Assembly (NCBI GenBank): GCA_002503205.1
Contig: DARE01000064.1
Coordinates: 1 to 21,162 of the forward strand
DNA from: Thermoplasmatales archaeon UBA447
GTDB lineage: Archaea > Thermoplasmatota > Thermoplasmata > Thermoplasmatales > Thermoplasmataceae
Direction: 5' to 3'
DNA length: 21,162 nt
This document shows, piece after piece, positions 5,982 to 13,585 of this stretch. Made by a program: the position numbers and the translations under genes. The first letter of the stretch is position 1. Each line of letters starts with the position of its first letter. A model generated the notes under the pieces. That model searched no databases. It was given only the letters and a program-made list of their open reading frames with translations, and was not told the DNA's origin.

Positions 5982-6728
5982 CTATTTCATGCTGTAGCGT
6001 CTTCCCGACTCTGTTGTTCTGGATTTCCCGAACTCCACCAGTTCAGGAATTTCGTCCTTGAAGAATGTGGGGCCATCTCTGCAAAGCTGGTATCCTCCCA
6101 TTGAACAGGAATCGCATATTCCTATTCCACATTTCATCATCCTCTCCATGGAGAACTGAAGGTTCAGATTGAAGTTGCGCAAATAGTTGTATACTGAATA
6201 CATCATCATTTCTGGCCCACACACATATGCTACCGAATATAAATCAGGATCAATGGTCTTAAGGGCATCAACAGGAAATCCCCTTATTCCTGCGCTCCCG
6301 TCATCAGTAACTTCTATATTATTTCTGCATTTAAATTTCCCTCTGAAAAGAAGCTCATCAGATGATCTCGCAGAGGATATTACAGTTGATTCACCGTTTA
6401 TTACGGAATAAAGGCTAGCAAGGCCCGTCCCTCCTCCAATTATCAATCTTCGGCCGGAATCAAGAGTGAAAGGCCTTCCATATGGGCCCCTGTAATAAAG
6501 AAGATCACCCTCTTCAAGGCCGCATAGGGATGAACTGGTCTTACCATAGGGCTTCACAGTTATGCCTTTCATTTTTCCCAAATGTGAAAGGGAGATTGGG
6601 ATTTCTCCAACTCCTGGTGCCCACACCATTAAGAATTGCCCCGGAAGGATTTCTGTATCATCTATGAAGAAAATTGTAACTGCAGATCGGGAAGCCTGGA
6701 CTACTTCAGCAACTTCGGAATGTTTCAT
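5982..6728 (-). CDS. pyrK: Dihydroorotate dehydrogenase electron transfer subunit
   Basis: A 248-residue protein of the PyrK family, which carries electrons from the FMN of PyrD through a [2Fe-2S] cluster and FAD to NAD. An FAD-binding beta barrel occupies residues 1-95, with PGQFLMVWAPG (29-39) and EIPISLSH as the flavin-binding segment. A nucleotide-binding domain contains IGGGTGLASLYSV (97-109) and YVCGPEMMM (168-176). The cluster ligands are C200, C205, C208 and C216 in MKCGIGICDSC and YQLCRDGP. The last spacing (x7) is shorter than in many bacterial PyrK proteins, where a loop is inserted. The ATG overlaps the pyrD stop by four bases (ATGA), so the two subunits are translationally coupled. 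Confidence 0.9.
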   Translation of the reverse strand: MKHSEVAEVVQASRSAVTIFFIDDTEILPGQFLMVWAPGVGEIPISLSHLGKMKGITVKPYGKTSSSLCGLEEGDLLYYRGPYGRPFTLDSGRRLIIGGGTGLASLYSVINGESTVISSARSSDELLFRGKFKCRNNIEVTDDGSAGIRGFPVDALKTIDPDLYSVAYVCGPEMMMYSVYNYLRNFNLNLQFSMERMMKCGIGICDSCSMGGYQLCRDGPTFFKDEIPELVEFGKSRTTESGRRYSMK

Positions 6729-7630
6729 CTGTGGGCTAACCCCCTCATCTCTTCTATGGAGTTGAATCCTTCCTTTTCCATGTAAGAAGCAAGTTCAGTG
6801 GAAATCTTGCTGAAAATTCCCCTGCCATGGCTATAAACTGCTGTTCCGATCTGCAGGGCGCCTGCACCAGCCATTATGTATTCAACTGCATCCTGGACAT
6901 TTTCTATTCCGCCGACTCCAAATATGGGTTTGTCAAAGTTTTCAAACACATCCCAGACTGCCCTGATTCCTACTGGTTTAACCGCATGTCCTGAGAGACC
7001 GCCTACCCTGTTGCTTAGGACAGGCTTTCTTGCGGCTATGTCAATAGCCATTCCCCTTACAGTGTTAATAAGGACAAAAGCATCGCATTTCCCTGCAGCC
7101 TCGGCAATACGGATAATGTCAGTAACATTTGGGCTCAGTTTTGCGAATACAGGTATTTTGATCTCAGATTTCAGTGAATTGACAATTTCCTCAACAAGAT
7201 CAGGATCAGAGCCAACCTCAGACCCAAAACCCTTTACATGAGGGCAGGAAAGATTGAGTTCCACTGCATGGGCCCCATAGTTTTCCATTTTCCTGCAGAG
7301 CTTGATAAATTCATCAGCATTGGATGCAAAAACACTTCCTATTACAGGTTTGCCAGCCTCCAGTGATATTTTCATCTCATTGGCAAATCCATCTATTCCA
7401 GGATTTGGTAGCCCCACGGCATTTAGGAGCCCATCATCCAGGGGCACGACAACTGGAGGAATATATCCGGTTCTTTCTTCAGCCCCTATTGATTTTGTTA
7501 CTGCCCCCCCTGCTCCCTCGTTCAGGATCCTTCTGATTGTATACCCATTTTCATCAAGGATGCCAGAAGCGAGAAGGAAGGGATTCTGGAATTTGATGTC
7601 TGCAATTCTGACAGAAATATCAGGCAACAC
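6725..7630 (-). CDS. pyrD: Dihydroorotate dehydrogenase, class 1B catalytic subunit
   Basis: A 301-residue TIM-barrel FMN enzyme that oxidises dihydroorotate to orotate in UMP synthesis. Family motifs in order: NPFLLASGILDENG (16-29), GAVTKSIG with K46, NAVGLPNPG (70-78), ELNLSCPH with the class 1 catalytic base C129, VFAKLSPNVTDI, LINTVRGMAID, RVGGLSGHAVKP and FGVGGIENVQDA followed by AGALQIGTAVY for FMN phosphate binding. Cys rather than Ser as base, plus the adjacent pyrK, place it in class 1B (NAD-linked). Length is normal for the family. The ATG at 7630 lies six bases after the stop of the PEBP gene, and its stop overlaps the pyrK start, so it is the middle gene of an operon. Enzyme assignment is secure. 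Confidence 0.93.
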   Translation of the reverse strand: MLPDISVRIADIKFQNPFLLASGILDENGYTIRRILNEGAGGAVTKSIGAEERTGYIPPVVVPLDDGLLNAVGLPNPGIDGFANEMKISLEAGKPVIGSVFASNADEFIKLCRKMENYGAHAVELNLSCPHVKGFGSEVGSDPDLVEEIVNSLKSEIKIPVFAKLSPNVTDIIRIAEAAGKCDAFVLINTVRGMAIDIAARKPVLSNRVGGLSGHAVKPVGIRAVWDVFENFDKPIFGVGGIENVQDAVEYIMAGAGALQIGTAVYSHGRGIFSKISTELASYMEKEGFNSIEEMRGLAHR

Positions 7631-7636
7631 TTTCCC

Positions 7637-8116
7637 CTATTTGCTCTGCTCGTAATGTCTTCCGTACTTCAGCATATATGAAGCCTGTTTGATCATTTTC
7701 GAATCAAGCAATTTCTTTATGTCCGATGCCTTCATATTTGGCCCGATTTCAGGTCTCTCTACAAGTGCATATAGATAGAAGAAATATCTGTGTACTGATT
7801 TTCCCGGAGGGCATGGGCCGTTGTACCCTATTTTCCCGAAGTCGTTCAGGCCCTGGCTGAAGTTTCCTGCCTTTTCTTCCCCGTTCTTAATGCCCTCTGG
7901 CAATTCCTTTGTTTCAGGAGGGATGTTATATAATACCCAGTGAGTAAAAGTTCCATGGGGTGCATCTGGATCCTCCAGAATCAGGGCAAAGGATTTTGTA
8001 GAGGCAGGTGGCTCCGACCATACTATTCTTGGGGACAGGTCCTGGCCGTCACATGTATGCTTTTGTGAAATAATGTCTCCGTAGGTGTATCCTGGAATTG
8101 ACATTTTAAAGGTCAT
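7637..8116 (-). CDS. PEBP family protein (YbhB/YbcL type)
   Basis: A 159-residue phosphatidylethanolamine-binding-protein-like protein. Its anion-binding pocket motifs are clear: SPRIVWSEPP (28-37), LILEDPDAPHGTFTHW (45-60), LYNIPPETKELPEG and GYNGPCPPGKSVHRYFF. Bacterial and archaeal members are small cytosolic proteins of poorly known function. It is the first gene of the PEBP-pyrD-pyrK transcript, with a TATA-like box about 28 bases before the ATG at 8116 and no ribosome site, which suggests a leaderless message. A second ATG four codons on is less well placed relative to that box. The link to pyrimidine genes may be only co-expression. Family call secure, role unknown. Confidence 0.9.
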   Translation of the reverse strand: MTFKMSIPGYTYGDIISQKHTCDGQDLSPRIVWSEPPASTKSFALILEDPDAPHGTFTHWVLYNIPPETKELPEGIKNGEEKAGNFSQGLNDFGKIGYNGPCPPGKSVHRYFFYLYALVERPEIGPNMKASDIKKLLDSKMIKQASYMLKYGRHYEQSK

Positions 8117-8137
8117 AAAACATAATTGTAGAGGTTC

Positions 8138-8150
8138 TTAAAATTATATC
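8138..8150 (-). promoter_or_regulatory. TATA-like promoter of the PEBP-pyrDK operon
   Basis: GATATAATTTTAA on the minus strand is centred about 28 bases before the ATG at 8116. The distance predicts transcription starting at or next to the start codon. Confidence 0.55.
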
Positions 8151-8190
8151 GTGTCTTCTGTCCGTATAGCAGGATTGATTCTTTCATAAG

Positions 8191-8200
8191 AAAAATTTAA
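8191..8200 (+). promoter_or_regulatory. TATA-like box of the pilin-like gene
   Basis: AAAAATTTAA is centred about 33 bases before the ATG at 8230. It diverges from the operon promoter at 8138-8150, leaving a compact divergent promoter region. Confidence 0.4.
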
Positions 8201-8229
8201 GCCGCTTCTTTATCTCCTTTGAAGTCAGA

Positions 8230-8727
8230 ATGAAAGAAATAATGAAGGAGGATGATGCTGTTTCGCCGATTATTGCAACCATTCTGCTCATAGCAATCAC
8301 GGTAACAATAATCGCATCAGCATACAGTATATTCTCTGGATATGTGCCGACATCCTCACCTTCATCCTCCACTGTAACTATTCAGTATAGCAACAATACA
8401 AGTGTATCAGGAAGTCTGATCAGTGGAGAATACGTTCTTACATTCAGTGGCATGTCCAGTAATATTTCACTGAGGTATCTTGATGCTGAAATATTGCTCG
8501 ATAATGGGACGGCTATAGAAGACTCAATGTTCGCCCCATACTCTCAGGGGCACTCAATCCCAATATCTCCGGGATTGGCCATAAATGTGAGTATGCCAGG
8601 AGGATTTTTATCCTATTATGGTTATGTGATCCTCAGTTTAAATCATTCCACTGAGTACCTGACATCATTTTCAATTGTAAATGTGCAGTCCGGAAACAGA
8701 ATCGCTGAGGTCAGTTTTAATAGCTAA
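8230..8727 (+). CDS. Archaeal type IV pilin-like secreted protein
   Basis: A 165-residue protein with a class III (prepilin-type) signal: a short charged leader MKEIMKEDDA, then VSPIIATILLIAITVTIIAS, the classic N-terminal hydrophobic helix of archaeal pilins with the VSPIIA signature. A prepilin peptidase would cut within or just after the acidic leader. The rest is Ser/Thr-rich beta structure with several N-x-S/T sequons (for example NNTS, NVS, NHS), fitting an exported glycosylated subunit. No assembly ATPase or membrane platform gene is nearby, so it may be a minor pilin or a surface protein using the pilin anchor. ATG at 8230 is the first start after the TATA-like box. A start at residue 5 is possible and would shorten the leader. 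Confidence 0.82.
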   Translation: MKEIMKEDDAVSPIIATILLIAITVTIIASAYSIFSGYVPTSSPSSSTVTIQYSNNTSVSGSLISGEYVLTFSGMSSNISLRYLDAEILLDNGTAIEDSMFAPYSQGHSIPISPGLAINVSMPGGFLSYYGYVILSLNHSTEYLTSFSIVNVQSGNRIAEVSFNS

Positions 8728-8728
8728 A

Positions 8729-8737
8729 ATTATAAGT
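8729..8737 (+). promoter_or_regulatory. TATA-like box of the NfeD-like gene
   Basis: AATTATAAG lies immediately after the stop of the pilin-like gene and is centred about 32 bases before the ATG at 8765. It supports separate transcription and the shorter start for the NfeD-like gene. Confidence 0.45.
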
Positions 8738-8764
8738 CGGAATTCTCATTATCTTTTGATAATC

Positions 8765-9124
8765 ATGGGACTTTCTCTGACGACCATCCTTGAACTGTGG
8801 ATTGCCATCATGGTTGCCTTCGCATTCGGATTCTGGCTAGGAAGGCTGATGGCTAGATGGAAACTCATAAAGGGGCCCATGACTGGAAAGGAATCTATGA
8901 TTGGGAAAGTCGGTGTAATTGTCAGGAACCAGAAGAGCTATACGGAAGCAAGGGTAGATTCCCAGCTCTGGAGGGTAAGGTCTGTAAAAACGGATTCCCT
9001 TAATCCTGGAACTGAGGTAAGAATTACTGATATAGAAGGGAACAATCTTATTGTGGAGCCAATTCACCATGTAGGTTCTTCTGAAGGGGAAATAATTACC
9101 GGTTCCCCGGAGAAGTCTCCTTAG
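8765..9124 (+). CDS. NfeD-like membrane protein with C-terminal OB fold
   Basis: A 119-residue protein. One transmembrane helix (about residues 4-27, TILELWIAIMVAFAFGFWLG) is followed by a small beta barrel with NfeD features: GKVGVIVRN, ARVDSQLWRVRS (the WRVR-type strand typical of NfeD) and GTEVRITDIEGNNLIVEP. NfeD proteins usually work with stomatin/SPFH proteins in membrane quality control; no stomatin gene lies in this window. I use ATG at 8765 rather than the upstream GTG/ATG options inside the pilin gene, because a TATA-like box sits at the right distance and the helix begins right after it. The last residues are acidic and polar. Confidence 0.78.
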   Translation: MGLSLTTILELWIAIMVAFAFGFWLGRLMARWKLIKGPMTGKESMIGKVGVIVRNQKSYTEARVDSQLWRVRSVKTDSLNPGTEVRITDIEGNNLIVEPIHHVGSSEGEIITGSPEKSP

Positions 9125-9126
9125 GT

Positions 9127-9147
9127 CTTTATTGTTTTACTTTTTCA
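9127..9147 (+). terminator. T-rich terminator after the NfeD-like gene
   Basis: CTTTATTGTTTTACTTTTTC directly follows the stop codon. Such T clusters are the usual archaeal termination signal. Confidence 0.5.
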
Positions 9148-9177
9148 GAATATAAATCCAAAACCTTGCTCTAATTT

Positions 9178-9195
9178 AGAAGGACAATGCCTTCT
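9178..9195. repeat. Inverted repeat in the 9125-9531 intergenic stretch
   Basis: AGAAGG-ACAATG-CCTTCT is a perfect 6-bp stem. Further right, GTAG-GTG-CTAC followed by five T (9211-9226) looks like a small rho-independent-style hairpin. Together they may be back-up terminators. The remaining part of this 400-base gap holds one gene remnant and the promoter of the S9 peptidase. Confidence 0.3.
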
Positions 9196-9320
9196 CCTTA
9201 ATTACGGAGCGTAGGTGCTACTTTTTCGATTTAAATAATATCGTCTATTTTTTTTACATAGGTTAATGGATAATAAAAACAAACAGGATGGCTTCTATCA
9301 GTAAATTCTATGCCAAGGAA

Positions 9321-9443
9321 TTACAGGCAATTTTCTAGTGCATCCAGTTGATTGTCAATGGCAATGTGGCGTTTAGCCAATCGTATGGTTCTTGAAGCTT
9401 TTTGCTCCTTTAATCTGATGCCCCAAAAATCCAAAATATACTT
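9321..9443 (-). pseudogene. C-terminal remnant of a lost gene
   Basis: An open frame of 40 codons on the minus strand lacks any start codon but reads like the end of a real, basic, helical protein: DFWGIRLKEQKASRTIRLAK, then RHIAIDNQLDALENCL and a stop. The helical periodicity and charge pattern are unlike random AT-rich translation. It is probably the stub of a decayed gene, perhaps from a mobile element or regulator; I do not recognise the family. Confidence 0.35.
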
Positions 9444-9499
9444 TCAGCTGTATGGCTAATGCATCATTTTCTCAGTATTACAAGCACTTGAGTTGGATA

Positions 9500-9509
9500 A
9501 GATTTATTG
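9500..9509 (+). promoter_or_regulatory. TATA-like box of the S9 peptidase gene
   Basis: AGATTTATTG is centred about 27 bases upstream of the ATG at 9532, with no ribosome-binding motif between them, as expected for a leaderless message. Confidence 0.5.
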
Positions 9510-9531
9510 AGGACGCCAATATATTCAAAGT

Positions 9532-11298
9532 ATGGACTCTAGAGAAGCTTATGGAATAAAATCAGCAACAGATATCTGCATTTCGGGGGAGACCCTTTAC
9601 TATGTTCAGAAGTATATCAGGGATGGGGAATACAAATCCTGCATTTACAGGATAAATGGGGATTCAGCTCCTGAGCAAATCACGTATGGTGAATCTGAAA
9701 AATCACCTCGAGTTAATTCTGGGGCACTTTACTATGTCAAATATGCAAAGGATAAAGAGAGTCTCATGTGCATGGAAAATGGCAAAGAACCAAAAGAGAT
9801 CGCATCCTTTGCTAAAATCGCAGATTTTTCAATTTCTAGCAACATGATTCTAATCGTAGCTGCAGAAAAATCTGATGGCGATTTACCGTTTTACGCTGAC
9901 AAGCTAAAGTACAGATTCAATGGACGTGGACTCCTTCGCAGTTATTACGCACTTTATGGTGTGGAAAATGGTCCTACCAAGATATATGGTGGAAAATTTG
10001 ATGTTATGGGTGTCAGTCAGAACGGTGGAAGGATTATCATAGAAACTACAGAATATGGTGAAGACTACTCCATGAGTGATTTAGTCGAGATTGACTCAGA
10101 TGGGAAAGTAATTCGGAGAATAACAGATGAATCAGCCACAATAAACAGCTTTGACGTATCAGATAGTGGGAGAATAGTATTTTCAGGGCATTATGGCCTG
10201 AAACCATGGGAGGTTAGCAGCATAATCTTCCCAGAGGAAAATAAGAACATTATTCTGGGAAATGATTCATCAAACACAATAATCTCTGATTCCTTTGTAG
10301 GAGCAAAATATTCTGTAAAGTTCCACAAAAATGATGTATATGCAATTGGCCAGGAGTGTTCATCATCCTTCATATATCGTATCGGAGATGGTGTTGAAAG
10401 GTTGACTGAGGACAGGAGAAACATAATGGATTTTGATGTATCCGACCAAATTGCCTATGTCTATTCAACCCAGGATCATCCATCCATCATTCACTTCAAT
10501 AAGGAATACGATCTTAATCCAGGAATTGAAGGAAAAATTGCAGAAGCAATCAGGATGGATAATGGGGAAGGATTCTTAATGTTTAATTCAAAAGATTCGC
10601 CAACGCTCGTTTTTATTCATGGAGGTCCACATGATGCCTACGGTCATTCATATTTCATTGAATTCCAGTATATGTTCAGGAACGGATATAACATAATCTT
10701 TACCAATCCTCCTGGAAGCACTGGATACGGGGCTGAATATGCCCGTGCCTGCGTAGGTGACTGGGGAGGTTCTCCTATGAGCTATGTAATGAAATTCATA
10801 GATCTGATCAGGAATAGATATGGCATCAATGAACAGATTGGCTTAACTGGAGGATCTTACGGTGGATTCATGACAAACTGGATTGTCACTCAGACTGATA
10901 TTTTTAAAGCTGCTATTTCTGAAAGATCAATATCAAATTTGCTCAGCATGGTTGGAACAAGCGATATTGGATTCTGGTTCAACACCATAGAACTGAATAT
11001 TGATCGGCCATACTCAGCTTCCGGTATGAAAAAGCTGATGGAATTATCTCCAATAAGTTATGTGGAAAATGTTAAAACACCAACAATGCTGATAACAGGT
11101 GAGGAGGACTACAGGTGTCCTATTGAACAGGCTGAACAATTCTATGTAGCTTTAAAACTCAATAAAGTGCCAGCAGAACTGGTCAGATATCAGGGTGATA
11201 ACCACGAGCATGCAAGAAGCGGGTTACCAAAGAACATGATAGACAGGCTGGAAATCAAGCTGAAATGGTTTGATAGGTTCCTAAGGAATCGAGAATAA
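9532..11298 (+). CDS. S9 family serine peptidase (acylaminoacyl-peptidase type)
   Basis: A 588-residue cytosolic serine peptidase of the prolyl oligopeptidase clan. The first ~340 residues form a beta-propeller-like domain of repeated short strands. The C-terminal alpha/beta hydrolase domain begins around SPTLVFIHGGPHDAYG, which supplies the oxyanion loop. The catalytic triad is visible: S442 in TGGSYGGFMTNW, D526 in GEEDYRCPIEQAEQ, and H558 in DNHEHARSGLP. These match acylaminoacyl-releasing enzymes and related S9C peptidases, which trim short peptides; Thermoplasma-type archaea use such enzymes after the proteasome and tricorn. Length is normal. A TATA-like box 27 bases before the ATG indicates a monocistronic leaderless transcript. 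Exact substrate preference cannot be read from sequence. Confidence 0.9.
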   Translation: MDSREAYGIKSATDICISGETLYYVQKYIRDGEYKSCIYRINGDSAPEQITYGESEKSPRVNSGALYYVKYAKDKESLMCMENGKEPKEIASFAKIADFSISSNMILIVAAEKSDGDLPFYADKLKYRFNGRGLLRSYYALYGVENGPTKIYGGKFDVMGVSQNGGRIIIETTEYGEDYSMSDLVEIDSDGKVIRRITDESATINSFDVSDSGRIVFSGHYGLKPWEVSSIIFPEENKNIILGNDSSNTIISDSFVGAKYSVKFHKNDVYAIGQECSSSFIYRIGDGVERLTEDRRNIMDFDVSDQIAYVYSTQDHPSIIHFNKEYDLNPGIEGKIAEAIRMDNGEGFLMFNSKDSPTLVFIHGGPHDAYGHSYFIEFQYMFRNGYNIIFTNPPGSTGYGAEYARACVGDWGGSPMSYVMKFIDLIRNRYGINEQIGLTGGSYGGFMTNWIVTQTDIFKAAISERSISNLLSMVGTSDIGFWFNTIELNIDRPYSASGMKKLMELSPISYVENVKTPTMLITGEEDYRCPIEQAEQFYVALKLNKVPAELVRYQGDNHEHARSGLPKNMIDRLEIKLKWFDRFLRNRE

Positions 11299-11567
11299 GT
11301 GCCATTGTAAAAGGTGTTTCAACTCCATTGATAATCTGGAACTATCTGAAAATCAATGGGTTGAATTTTAGCATGTTTCCTGACCAAATGCAATTTTCTG
11401 CCCAACTACACCAATATTTTCTTGATATGTAGATACCCATTTACCAATTATTCAGATGTTCTTTGATTTAAAATCAGTAGATAATGATTTAATACTTTAC
11501 ATGGATATGGGTACAAGCTAATGCAGAATTAATTAGGATTTTGTGTGAGCAGATTAAGTGCTTTGAA

Positions 11568-12827
11568 ATGCAGAAATTTGAGGAAATTGAACCAATTGAT
11601 GGTTTATTGAAAAATCTTAGACAGATGGGATTTTTGTCACCTACTGAGGTGCAGTCTAAAACTATCCCAATTGTCATGGACGGGAAGGACATTGTGGTTA
11701 GGTCAAAAACAGGCTCAGGGAAAACCGGGGCTTTTTTGATACCTATAATTAATAATTCTATAGGAAAGAAGGGAATAACATCTCTCATCATAACTCCGAC
11801 CAGAGAGCTTGCTATACAGGTGCAGGGAGTTGCACAGGAAATGTCGAGAGGCCTTGGGCTTTATTCCACGGTTGTTTATGGTGGTGTAAGCATTGAAAAC
11901 CAGATCCGAAAGATAAGAAATGGTGCAAACATTATTGTTGGAACTCCAGGAAGGTTAATCGACCTGATGAGAAGAAAGGTTCTGTCTTTCAGGAATCTTG
12001 AGTATCTGGTCCTCGACGAGGCAGATACCATGCTGGATATGGGTTTCATTGAGAATATCGAATACATCATATCCCAGACACCGGAAAGAAAACAGGTTAT
12101 GCTGTTCTCTGCAACAATACCATCAAGAATACTTGGACTGTCCAAGAAGTACATGAAGGAACCGGAATACATCAGGATCGGACAGGAGAAAGATGTGACT
12201 GTTTCATCCATATTCAACACTTTTGCTGTCAATTATAATGGCAACAAAGTCTCTACGCTTCTTGCATATATGGATGAATATTCCCCTAGGAAGGCAATAA
12301 TATTCACTGAACAGAAAAGGGATGCAGCAACTCTATACGAGATCCTTGTGGACAAGGGGCATAACCCTGTTGTTATTCATGGGGACCTTACACAGGCGCA
12401 GAGGGAGAAAGCACTTTCAGAATTCAGGAATGGATCAAGGTTCCTTGTAGCTACCAACGTTGCCTCAAGAGGACTTGACATTTCCAACATCACTGATGTG
12501 ATAAACTTTGATGCCCCAAGAGAGCCTGAAGTCTATGTGCACAGAGTCGGCCGATCAGCCAGGATGGGCAAAGAGGGCAAAGCCTTTACTATAATAGACC
12601 AGGGTGAGGAGGACGTCATAGAGAACATAGAGGATTCGCTCAAAATAAGGATGAGTGTTCTAAGGGTAAATGAAGAAGCCTATTCCAGTGTTAGGCCAAT
12701 ATACAGGAGTTCCCACTCCTCAAGAGGGAATTACGGGAGAAGAGATTTTGGCTCCAGAAGGAGATTTTCCGGAAATAACAGATCATATGGGCGGGGTCAC
12801 AGAAGCAACTATACAAGAGGAAATTGA
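11568..12827 (+). CDS. DEAD-box RNA helicase with RGG-like tail
   Basis: A 419-residue ATP-dependent RNA helicase with all core motifs: Q motif region GFLSPTEVQSKTIP, motif I SKTGSGKT, Ia PTRELAIQ, Ib TPGRLID, motif II DEAD (LVLDEADTMLDMG), motif III SAT, motif IV IIFTEQK, motif V TNVASRGLDI and motif VI HRVGRSARMG. The last ~40 residues are rich in Arg, Gly and Ser (GNYGRRDFGSRRRFSGNNR), a flexible RNA-binding tail like those in bacterial cold-shock helicases. It likely remodels structured RNA in ribosome assembly or mRNA decay. I chose ATG at 11568, where the family alignment starts (QKFEEIEP); an upstream in-frame TTG at 11541 would add nine residues. A weak AT-rich box lies about 30 bases before this ATG. 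Confidence 0.92.
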   Translation: MQKFEEIEPIDGLLKNLRQMGFLSPTEVQSKTIPIVMDGKDIVVRSKTGSGKTGAFLIPIINNSIGKKGITSLIITPTRELAIQVQGVAQEMSRGLGLYSTVVYGGVSIENQIRKIRNGANIIVGTPGRLIDLMRRKVLSFRNLEYLVLDEADTMLDMGFIENIEYIISQTPERKQVMLFSATIPSRILGLSKKYMKEPEYIRIGQEKDVTVSSIFNTFAVNYNGNKVSTLLAYMDEYSPRKAIIFTEQKRDAATLYEILVDKGHNPVVIHGDLTQAQREKALSEFRNGSRFLVATNVASRGLDISNITDVINFDAPREPEVYVHRVGRSARMGKEGKAFTIIDQGEEDVIENIEDSLKIRMSVLRVNEEAYSSVRPIYRSSHSSRGNYGRRDFGSRRRFSGNNRSYGRGHRSNYTRGN

Positions 12828-12897
12828 TCCAGATTCCGTTCGACTCAGATCATTGTTCCCATATTCTCCCATAAGTAAGGTACACAGGAATTTTTCC

Positions 12898-12922
12898 GTA
12901 TAATTTCTTTTTTCATTTTAAT
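12898..12922 (+). terminator. T-rich terminator after the helicase
   Basis: GTATAATTTCTTTTTTCATT, about 70 bases after the helicase stop, is a typical archaeal oligo-T terminator region. Confidence 0.4.
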
Positions 12923-13261
12923 TGATTAAAAGATTCATGTTATTTTTTTCCGAAGCATGAAACTGACTTAAATCAATTCAGCGAATATTAATTCAAATTT
13001 TTCCATTCATTTTCTGTAAATCAATAAATCACGACTCCACACTACAAAATGTGTGCCAGAAAATTCCAGAATGGTGAGAAATTTATTGCATTTTGATATG
13101 TGAAATAAATTGCAAACATTTTTCGATAAATTCACAAGAACGTCTTTTTCCTCATTGGTTTATTAGTTTTAAAATATTTGTAAATATGAAGCATTAAAGC
13201 TTCTGGAAGGATAGCTGGGCCAATTCTAAAAGTCAATGGCGGAGCACAAAATTCTGTGTCG

Positions 13262-13276
13262 ATTTAATTATATATT
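13262..13276 (+). promoter_or_regulatory. TATA-like box of the M48-like gene
   Basis: ATTTAATTATATATT is centred about 30 bases before the ATG at 13299, which favours that start over the ATG at 13236 (which would place the box inside the coding region). Confidence 0.5.
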
Positions 13277-13298
13277 TCTGAATCGTACTCGTTCCATA

Positions 13299-13553
13299 AT
13301 GAACGATGTTGCTAGGAGGTTAATGATTTCGATTAGTACGTCTATTATTTTAATTTCAGCAATTTCCATCATACCCCAGCTTGTCCAGGAGAGCTGGATA
13401 AACCCTGTAGATGGAGTTTTGATAGCTCTTCCTCTTTCCTTATTGATCGTTTACATAGCTATGAAGTTCGGAAGGCCAGAAAAGGTCCAGAAAATAAGAC
13501 TTGGTATATTTCTAATTGCTTCCAGTTTTTCTACATCTTCCTTGGGTCTATAG
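13299..13553 (+). pseudogene. M48-like membrane protein, 5' part before a frameshift
   Basis: An N-terminal fragment of about 84 residues, starting MNDVARRLMISISTS. It has two membrane segments (about 9-28 and 37-56) and the start of a third (LGIFLIASS). It ends at a TAG soon after a run of five T at 13526-13530. From that run on, the -1 frame instead continues the third membrane helix (FYIFLGSIVYLF) directly into the next coding region. One extra T would join the two into a 334-residue protein of normal M48 membrane-peptidase size. The alternative start at 13236 adds 21 residues with no support from promoter position. The break may be a true mutation, a sequencing error in the homopolymer, or a -1 frameshift site. 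Confidence 0.6.
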
Positions 13554-13585
13554 TATATCTATTTTCAGCCCATGGATCTGATGTC

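Larger units (their letters stand above)
12828..13298. other. AT-rich intergenic stretch with promoter
   Basis: I see no convincing gene here. It holds the helicase terminator, several T and A runs, a short palindrome ATATTT-GT-AAATAT (13174-13187) and, at its right end, the TATA box of the M48-like gene. The length could hide a small RNA, but no structure stands out. Confidence 0.4.
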
